A stretch of 41,623 bases of DNA from CAZXCQ01 sp964639275. GTDB taxonomy: Bacteria; Desulfobacterota; DSM-4660; Desulfatiglandales; Desulfatiglandaceae. Below the pieces are notes generated by a model. It saw only the letters and a program-made list of their open reading frames with translations. It had not been told where the DNA came from and ran no database searches. Positions within the stretch are counted from its first letter, which is position 1. Each line of letters begins with the position of its first letter. The stretch covers positions 1-41,623 of the forward strand of contig CAZXCQ010000007.1 in the NCBI GenBank assembly GCA_964639275.1. The letters are read 5' to 3'. The position numbers and the translations under genes were made by a program. Positions 35,901-41,623 of this stretch are shown piece by piece.

Positions 35901-37368
35901 ATGTACCCCCAGGACCCACGAGGCCCTTTTCCAGGAGACCATGAAGGATGCAGGTCTGAACAAATACCTCTTTGAAATGGCCAACATCCGAAACCAATGT
36001 TCCTGGGTCCATGCGGGTGAAAAAGAAAAGGCCACAGAAAAGGCAATGGATCTGGTCCGAATGGCAGTGGCCCGTGCCCAGCTTATCTGCCCCCTGCCAC
36101 AGCCCACGATCTCGGTCGATAACAGGGCCCTTGTGGTGGGCGGAGGTGTCTCCGGAATGGCGGCTGCCCTGGGTTTGGCGGACCAGGGGTTTCAGACCTA
36201 TCTGATCGAAAAATCCAGCGAACTGGGAGGCCATGCCCTGAGCCTCCATGCCACGTGGCGGGGAGAGGAGATTTCCGGCCCTCTCAGAGAGATGATTGGC
36301 CGCGTCAAGGATCATCCTTTGATCGATCTTTATACCGAATCGATCATCAAGGAAAGCAGGGGATTTGTCGGGAACTTTGAGACCACTGTCTCACAAAAGG
36401 GTGAGGATCTGGTATTCAAGCACGGCGCCGTGGTCATGGCCGTTGGTGCTGATGAGTATAAACCTTCCGAATATCTCTATGGGCAAGACGATCGGGTCCT
36501 GACACACCTTGAGCTGGATCAGGCCATTAACAAAGGCAGTCAGGAAATCGCAAGGGTAAAGACAGCGGTCTTTATCCAGTGTGTGGGATCGAGGGAGCCG
36601 GAGAGGCCCTATTGTTCCAAGGTCTGCTGTACACACACCATGAAATCCGCCCTGAGGCTAAAAGAGATCAACCCGTCAATGGATGTATTTGTCCTTTATC
36701 GGGACATCCGCACCTACGGACAAAGAGAAGAGCTCTACAGAGAGGCCAGGCGCCATGGTGTTGTCTTTATACGATACAGCCTGGAGCAAAAACCCCGGGT
36801 CCAGGGCGGAGAGGAGATCTCGGTACTTGTAAGGGATCACGTCCTGGGTAGGGAAATGGTTATCCAGGGTGACATGGTGGTGCTGGCCTCGGGCATTGTG
36901 CCCCACGACAACGCCTCGCTGGCACAGATTTTTAAGCTTCCCCTCAATGAGGATGGTTTTTTTATGGAGGCACACGCCAAACTACGGCCCGTTGAGTTTG
37001 CAACCGAGGGTATATTCCTGGCCGGCATGGCCCATTATCCCAAGCCCATCGAAGAGAGTATCGCCCAGGCAAGGGCTGCGGCCTCACGGGCATCCGTAGT
37101 CCTTTCCAAGGAACAGCTCACGGTTGAAGGCGTCGTCTCCCATGTGGACGAGCGCATTTGCCGGGGTTGCGGTGAGTGTGTCGATGTCTGCCCTTACAGT
37201 GCCATCGAGCTCGTGGAGCGTGAAGGGGACCGGAAGGCCGCCCATGTTCAAGAGGCCTTATGCAAGGGATGCGGGTCCTGCGCCGTGGCATGTCCCACTG
37301 GGGCGGCCTCAATCTTCCACTATGATGACGAGGAAGTGCTGACCATGGTGGAGGCGGCTTTAGATTAA
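32911..37368 (+). CDS. Selenoprotein HdrA - GltD/NfnB-like - HdrA fusion
   Basis: 1485-aa multidomain flavo-iron-sulfur protein, read through an in-frame UGA at 33100-33102 (Sec64). Order: HdrA FAD motif VIGSGIAGMQ and TNDCAMU followed by IISPKLVEVGRH (1-100); ferredoxin-like CTACGDCAEVCP (about 113); an inserted GltD/NfnB unit with CRMACPVNLNVQGYV, CPHRCENSCRR, the FAD motif IIGAGPAG (about 257) and the late FAGGDVITGSATVIEAVEAG; the rest of HdrA1 with CLNCGGCCECYQC (about 626) and VGSRDINRCDHAYCSSVCC; then a complete second HdrA from RIGVFVCNCGTN (about 931) with GGGVSGMAAA (about 1072), lacking the Sec motif; and two [4Fe-4S] motifs at the C-terminus (CRGCGECVDVCP, CKGCGSCAVACP). ATG 32911 is better placed than 32908 relative to AGGAG. 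The role is probably NAD(P)H-linked electron transfer or bifurcation (inference). Confidence 0.88.
33100..33135 (+). promoter_or_regulatory. Sec UGA codon and SECIS-like hairpin, HdrA fusion
   Basis: UGA at 33100-33102 is followed by CUGGUC (33118-33123), loop GAGGUC and GGCCGG (33130-33135): six pairs including G-U. The apical GGU matches the loop motif of the E. coli fdhF SECIS. Coding similarity continues in the same frame before and after the UGA. Confidence 0.85.
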
Positions 37369-37382
37369 TAGGGGGTGTCTTT

Positions 37383-37802
37383 ATGTCTAAAAAGTTTAGC
37401 CCGACAATAATCGCATTTGCGTGCAACTGGTGTGCCTATTCTGCCGCGGATCTGGCAGGTGTCAGCCGTTTTCAGTACCCGCCCAATATGCGAATCATCC
37501 GCGTCATGTGCTCTGGCCGGGTAAACCCCAATTTTATCCTCAGGGCATTTGAGATGGGGGCTGACGGGATACTGGTGTCCGGGTGACACCTGGGAGATTG
37601 TCATTACCAGGATGGTAATGTGAAGGCCGAGAAGATGTTCAATATGACGAGGGAGTTGGTGGAACTGCTTGGCATTGACCCTTTGAGGCTGCGCCTGGAA
37701 TGGATCTCTTCCTCTGAAGGGACCCGATTTGCCGAAATTGCCAGAGAATTTACGCAACAGCTAAAGACCCTGGGGCCGTCTGCCCTCAAGAAAGCGGCTT
37801 GA
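37383..37802 (+). CDS. mvhD: MvhD-like selenoprotein (one Sec)
   Basis: 139-aa protein of the methyl-viologen-reducing hydrogenase delta family, which carries a [2Fe-2S] cluster and docks on HdrA. CNWCAYSAADLAGVSRFQYPP gives the N-terminal CxxC, CSGRVNPNF follows, and SGUHLGDCHY has Sec68 in place of the usual Cys. The UGA is at 37584-37586. The C-terminus LEWISSSEGTRFAEIAREF and LGPSALKKAA is normal, and the final stop is also UGA (37800). It lies 14 bases after the HdrA fusion, and the downstream HdrA gene is in the same frame after this stop. Confidence 0.9.
37584..37620 (+). promoter_or_regulatory. Sec UGA codon and SECIS-like hairpin, first MvhD
   Basis: UGA 37584-37586; perfect 7-bp stem CATTACC (37602-37608)/GGTAATG (37614-37620) with loop AGGAU, starting 16 nt after the UGA. 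The loop has GGA rather than GGU. Confidence 0.8.
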
Positions 37803-37832
37803 ACGGTGGACAATGGAGACAGGAGAAAGATC

Positions 37833-39365
37833 GTGAAAAGAGACATACTTGTCATCGGTGGCGGCATCGCAGGTATCCAGTCATCACTGGATCTCGCTGA
37901 GATGGGATTTAAAGTCTATTTGGTTGAACGGCTACCCAGTATCGGGGGGAAGATGGCGCAACTGGATAAGACCTTCCCCACCAATGACTGCGCCATCTGA
38001 ATCCTTTCGCCCAAGATGCTGGATGTCGGTCGACATCCCAACATCGCGCTTATGGCCTATACCGAAGTCGAAGGTATTGAGGGCCAGTCGGGCGATTTCA
38101 CGGTGGCGGTTCGAAGAAAGGCCCGCTACGTGGATGAAGACAAGTGCACAGGCTGCGGGGCATGCAAAGAAAAATGCCCAACGGTTGTCCCCGATGCCTT
38201 TAATCAGGGCCTGGGAAACCGCAAGGCCATATATAGCTGGTTTGCCCAGGGGATTCCTTCTACCCACACCATTGATCCCGAATATTGCCGTCAGTTAAAT
38301 GGCAAGAAGTGCGGTGTCTGCAAAAAGACGTGCCAGGCCGATGCCATAGACTTTGATCAGAAAGACAGGGTAATTGAGCTCCATGTCGGGGCCATCATCG
38401 CCGCCACCGGATACGAGGTGTTTGACCCTTCCATAATTCCTGAGTACCAGTACGGGAAAATCCCCAATGTGGTGACGGCACTCGAGTTTGAAAGGCTTTT
38501 GAGCGCAAGCGGGCCAACGGGTGGGCACCTGGATCGGCCGTCGGATCTGGCCATTGAATCGGATATTGAGGCGCTTGAAAAGGGGGCAAAGAAATCACAG
38601 CGGGCTCTGGATAAGTTTGAGGAAAAATATGGTCAGGCTTCCCCGGAGTTTTATGAGAAGTTTAAGGGCGGCCAGTATGGGGAGGACCCGGACCGCAAGA
38701 TGTGGGCCACCAAATATGAGGCCCATTTGGGGATCGTTGAACCCCTTGAGACCCTGAAACGGGAGGCCGAGGGCTTTACCGTGGCAAAGAGATTGGCCTT
38801 TATCCAGTGTGTCGGCTCAAGAGACTTCCGTTTTTACCCCTTCTGCTCGGGTTATTGTTGCATGCATTCCATCAAGGAGGCCATTATCGCACAGGAGCAT
38901 GAACCGGAGACCACCTCTACGATCTTTGGCATGGACATTCGAGCGGTGGGAAAGGGGTTTGAGGAGTACAAGATAAGGGGCGGGAACCACTCCGGCATCA
39001 CCTATGTTCGTGGACGTGTGGCCGAGATCACCGAAGCCCCTGGCCACAATCCCGTGGTCTGGTATGAAGATACCTGTGAGAGGAGGGTCAAGAGCCAGGA
39101 ATTTGACATGGTGGTCCTCGCAACGGCATGTGCACCCAGCAAAGGGATAAAGGAACTGGCCGAGGTCTTGGGTATTGAACTGAATAGGTTCGGGTTTTTG
39201 AAGACCAACCCGGCACAGCCTTTGGACACAACCCGGCCCGGCGTTTTCACGTGTGGCTGTGCCTTTGGTCCGATGGACATTCCGGAGTCGGTCGCACAGG
39301 CCAGCGGCGCAGCAGCCAGGGTTGCACAGATCCTATCAGGTCTTGAGATTCGTAAGGCATCGTGA
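37833..39365 (+). CDS. HdrA-like selenoprotein (module 2, Sec-bearing)
   Basis: 510-aa HdrA-type flavoprotein read through UGA at 37998-38000 (Sec56). FAD motif ILVIGGGIAGIQSSLD at the N-terminus, TNDCAIU followed by ILSPKMLDVGRHP, ferredoxin-like CTGCGACKEKCP and CGVCKKTCQADAI, then IQCVGSRDFRFYPFCSGYCCMHSIKEA. GTG 37833 is chosen because AGGAG (37821-37825) lies 7 nt upstream; an in-frame GTG at 37806 lacks a site. It corresponds to the Sec-HdrA parts of the 1485-aa fusion but without the GltD/NfnB insertion, and has instead a lysine/glutamate-rich stretch (about 240-310) between the halves. Confidence 0.88.
37998..38038 (+). promoter_or_regulatory. Sec UGA codon and SECIS-like hairpin, second HdrA
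   Basis: UGA 37998-38000; perfect 7-bp stem GGATGTC (38021-38027)/GACATCC (38032-38038) closed by a GGUC loop, 21 nt after the UGA. This is the cleanest SECIS-like element in the window. Confidence 0.87.
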
Positions 39366-39379
39366 GGGGGTTTACCCGC

Positions 39380-41068
39380 ATGGATGAAAGGATAGCTGGA
39401 AATCAAGAAGAGAGAGAGGAGATCCGGATCGGCGTTTTTATCTGCGACTGCGGCTCCAATATTGCAGGGCATATAGACTGTGCGGCAGTAACGGGGTATG
39501 CGGCCACCCTCCCCGGTGTTGTCTATGCCAAAGAGAATCTCTATACCTGCTCAGAGGGAGGGATTGCCGAGATTCAGGATGCCATCAAAGAGAACAGACT
39601 AAACCGTGTGATCGTGGCCTCATGTTCTCCCAGGACACATCAACCCCTTTTCCAGAGCTCCTGCGGCCATGCAGGGTTGAATCCCTATCTCTTTGAGATG
39701 GTCAATATCAGGGATCAGTGCTCCTGGGTGCATATGGAAGAGGGGGATCTGGCGACCCTGAAGGCCAAGGATCTGGTGCGAATGGGTGTTGCCAAGGCAA
39801 GATCCCTGGAGCCCCAGCAGGATATCGAGTCCCCGCTGACCCCCCGAGTGCTTGTGATAGGGGGTGGGGTGGCGGGGCTATCGGCCACCGAGGCACTGGC
39901 CGACATGGGTCTGGATGTGGTCCTGGTGGAGAGGGAGGCGGAGTTCGGGGGGCTTCTGAGACGACTCCACCGGGTTGCACCCGAAGGGAAAACAGCCGCC
40001 GAATGTCTATCGGATCTTGTCGAAAGGGCGACGACAAAACCCAATGTGACTGTCTATCTGGGTTCACAACTGGAGGCCGTTGGGGGATATATAGGGAACT
40101 TTGAAATCACGATTCGTCCTGAAAAGGGAGAGGGGGTTCAAGAAGCGGTGGGCTGCATCGTTGTGGCCACGGGGGCCGTTCCCTTCAGACCTGATGGGCT
40201 TTACCACTACGATGGTCAGGCAATCATCACACAGATGGAACTGGAAGAGCAACTGCTCAGTGGAAGAACGGTTCCCAAACGGGTTGTGATGATCCAGTGT
40301 GTTGGGGCACGATCTCCTGAGAGGGAATATTGCTCCAGGATCTGTTGTATGACCGCGGTCAAAAACGCCCTTTTTATCAAAGAGCAGAATCCGGATGCCC
40401 AGGTGGAGATCCTGTATAGGGATATGCAGATGTACGGGACCGAAAAGGAGCAGATGCTGAGTGATGCCCGGGGCAGCGGGGTCAGATTTGATGTATACGA
40501 CCGTGATCAACCCCCAGTGGTGGAAGATGGCCGGGTGCGCTTTTATCAGCCGTTGATGGGAGAGACGCGCGAACTTCCCTTTGACCTTGTGGTCTTATCC
40601 ACCCCGCTGGTGGCCCGTGAAGATGCGGTCAACCTCTCCCAACTCATGAGGATACCGCTGGACCAGAACCACTTTTTCCTTGAGGCCCATGCCAAGCTGA
40701 GGCCGCTGGATTTTGCAACGGACGGGATCTTTGTGTGCGGCTCGGCCCGTTATCCCGCCACGGTGGTGGAGGCCCGATCTCAAGGGTTAGGGGTGGCATC
40801 AAGGGTGGCAACCATTCTTTTCAAGGATAAATTGATAACCAGTGCCCTTGTGGCTGAAATCAACCCGGGGACCTGTGTGGGGTGTCTGGGATGTCTGGAT
40901 ATGTGTCCGTACGGGGCGATTGAGTATTTGCCGGAGAAAGGGATCTGCCAGGTAAACACGATTCTTTGCAAGGGCTGCGGTTGTTGCGCAGCCACATGCC
41001 CTTCTCAGAGCGCCTCGCTCAGGGGCTTCAAGCCTCAGCAACTCCTGGCCCAGATTAGGGCAGTGTGA
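39380..41068 (+). CDS. HdrA-like flavo-iron-sulfur protein (module 2, no Sec motif)
   Basis: 562-aa HdrA. The N-terminal domain starts RIGVFICDCGSNIAGHIDC, with SCSPRTHQPLFQ and RDQCSWVHMEE. The FAD motif VLVIGGGVAGLSATEALA is followed by EFGGLLRRLH, where the NDCAxU cluster-binding segment of the partner is absent. IQCVGARSPEREYCSRICCM precedes two C-terminal [4Fe-4S] motifs CVGCLGCLDMCP and CKGCGCCAATCP. It is closely similar to the second half of the 1485-aa fusion. ATG 39380 is chosen for GAGGGGG nine bases upstream; a GTG at 39362 overlapping the previous stop is possible. With the following MvhD it resembles a split QmoB (HdrA plus MvhD). Confidence 0.9.
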   Translation: MDERIAGNQEEREEIRIGVFICDCGSNIAGHIDCAAVTGYAATLPGVVYAKENLYTCSEGGIAEIQDAIKENRLNRVIVASCSPRTHQPLFQSSCGHAGLNPYLFEMVNIRDQCSWVHMEEGDLATLKAKDLVRMGVAKARSLEPQQDIESPLTPRVLVIGGGVAGLSATEALADMGLDVVLVEREAEFGGLLRRLHRVAPEGKTAAECLSDLVERATTKPNVTVYLGSQLEAVGGYIGNFEITIRPEKGEGVQEAVGCIVVATGAVPFRPDGLYHYDGQAIITQMELEEQLLSGRTVPKRVVMIQCVGARSPEREYCSRICCMTAVKNALFIKEQNPDAQVEILYRDMQMYGTEKEQMLSDARGSGVRFDVYDRDQPPVVEDGRVRFYQPLMGETRELPFDLVVLSTPLVAREDAVNLSQLMRIPLDQNHFFLEAHAKLRPLDFATDGIFVCGSARYPATVVEARSQGLGVASRVATILFKDKLITSALVAEINPGTCVGCLGCLDMCPYGAIEYLPEKGICQVNTILCKGCGCCAATCPSQSASLRGFKPQQLLAQIRAV

Positions 41069-41085
41069 TCTTGGAAGGAGATTTT

Positions 41086-41526
41086 ATGAGTAATATCGAT
41101 TTTGAACCCAAGGTATTGTGCTTTCTTTGCACCTGGTGAGCTTATGCCGCTGCTGACCTGGCTGGGGTCAGTCGGTTGCAATACCCGACGAACATCCGGG
41201 TCGTCCGGGTAATGTGTTCTGCTAGTGTGTCACCTCACCATATCCTCCTGGCCTTCCAACAGGGAGTGGATGGCGTCTTTGTGGGCGGGTGACACCTGGG
41301 AGACTGCCATTACCTGTATGGTAATTATGCCACTGATAAACGCCTCCGCTTTCTCAGGCAACTGCTTGCCTTTAGCGGCATCGAAGAGAGACGCCTGCAC
41401 TCCAAGTGGGTCTCGTCCGCTGAAGGACCTGAATTTGCCGCAGAAATGCGAAAATTTGTCGAGAATTTAAAGGCTTTGGGTCCTTCTCCGCTCAATAAGG
41501 CTGTATTGGGACGGATGGCCGCGTAA
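41086..41526 (+). CDS. mvhD: MvhD-like selenoprotein with two Sec residues
   Basis: 146-aa MvhD family protein containing two in-frame UGA codons (41137-41139, Sec18; 41290-41292, Sec69). The first changes the N-terminal CxxC of the family to CTWU, followed by AYAAADLAGVSRLQYP. The second gives GGUHLGDCHY, as in the first MvhD. The C-terminus KWVSSAEGPEFAAEM and LGPSPLNKAVLGRMAA is complete and ends with TAA, so the frame is intact apart from the UGAs. AAGGAG lies 5 nt before the ATG. Without recoding no MvhD product could be made from this locus. Confidence 0.88.
41137..41171 (+). promoter_or_regulatory. Sec UGA codon and candidate SECIS, second MvhD, site 1
   Basis: UGA 41137-41139; perfect 6-bp stem CTGACC (41153-41158)/GGTCAG (41166-41171), with loop TGGCTGG, 14 nt downstream. 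The loop lacks a GGU, so this is a weaker SECIS match. Confidence 0.65.
41290..41325 (+). promoter_or_regulatory. Sec UGA codon and candidate SECIS, second MvhD, site 2
   Basis: UGA 41290-41292; 6-bp stem ATTACC (41309-41314)/GGTAAT (41320-41325) with loop TGTAT. It is at the same relative position as the hairpin in the first MvhD, with a changed loop. Confidence 0.68.
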
Positions 41527-41540
41527 TTGACAATAAAGGG

Positions 41541-41623
41541 TAGAATCTCAAAGAAGAGGGGAAAAAGGTGTAACATCTCAAAGAACAGGGGGAAAGGTGA
41601 GGCATGGGGGTCTTTTTTTCTTC
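41541..41623 (+). repeat. Right copy of the 53-bp repeat plus a degenerate half-unit
   Basis: 41571-41623 repeats 27289-27341 with one mismatch and runs to the last base of the window. It is preceded by a degenerate unit at 41541-41570 (AATCTCAAAGAAGAGGGG, AAAAGGTG) resembling the first 29 bases of the repeat, so the two are in tandem. Confidence 0.85.

Noticed and set aside
32911..41526. Class II benzoyl-CoA reductase (Bam) locus
   Set aside because: HdrA- and MvhD-like parts resemble BamE and BamF, but no BamB (tungsten aldehyde oxidoreductase-like) or BamC is present in the window, so the assignment cannot be supported.

Overview
The window looks like a chromosomal contig from an anaerobic Desulfobacterota (deltaproteobacterial) bacterium, probably a sulfate reducer or syntroph that degrades aromatic or other recalcitrant organic acids. 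This is inferred from gene content: ferredoxin-linked 2-oxoacid oxidoreductase, ADP-forming acyl-CoA synthetase, UbiD decarboxylase, HdrA/MvhD-type selenoproteins and a sigma54 two-component system. A run of 100 N at 12128-12227, flanked by an exact 55-nt duplication, marks a scaffold join, so the sequence is probably metagenomic or draft.

Left part (67-11417, all +): an apparent catabolic/uptake operon. It encodes an acyl/aryl-CoA ligase, a DUF2848 protein, a three-subunit molybdenum hydroxylase (large, FAD and 2Fe-2S subunits) with a CoxG-like accessory protein, and a complete branched-chain-amino-acid-type ABC importer (livHMGFK). A degenerate zone follows (11418-12425). It contains a truncated ADP-forming acyl-CoA synthetase, the scaffold gap, and a decayed copy of the livK start region.

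Middle (12426-21446, +): a TAXI-type TRAP transporter (binding protein and fused permease), a UbiD-family decarboxylase, a two-subunit glutaconate-type CoA-transferase, a full-length ADP-forming acyl-CoA synthetase and a small zinc-ribbon-like protein. Together these suggest uptake, CoA activation, decarboxylation and substrate-level ATP recovery. Converging on this block is a minus-strand four-subunit VorB-type 2-oxoacid:ferredoxin oxidoreductase (24498-21863). Next come an HdrC-HdrB fusion (+) and a minus-strand GcvH-like protein that carries two four-cysteine motifs and lacks the lipoyl lysine.

Right part (27031-41623): a repeat-rich segment. A minus-strand operon encodes a PAS/GAF histidine kinase, an NtrC-type regulator and an archaemetzincin. 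A divergent plus-strand operon encodes five heterodisulfide-reductase/hydrogenase-delta-like proteins and reads best with five in-frame UGA selenocysteine codons. The operon appears to be a duplicated module of [Sec-HdrA + HdrA lacking the Sec motif + MvhD]. In module 1 both HdrA units are fused in one polypeptide of about 1485 residues with a GltD/NfnB-like NAD(P)H oxidoreductase inserted. In module 2 the HdrA units are separate genes, and the MvhD carries two selenocysteines. Each UGA is followed 14-21 nt downstream by a short stem-loop resembling a bacterial SECIS. A 202-bp imperfect palindrome occurs three times around the kinase and the hdr promoter region. A 53-bp sequence occurs at 27289 and again at the extreme right end, bracketing this segment as direct repeats.

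Working model (inference): the left and middle blocks import and activate an organic acid and oxidise it to acyl-CoA and 2-oxoacid intermediates. The VorB-type enzyme reduces ferredoxin. The selenoprotein Hdr/Mvh assembly, possibly with the HdrCB fusion, exchanges electrons among NAD(P)H, ferredoxin and a further acceptor, under a sigma54-type two-component regulator.
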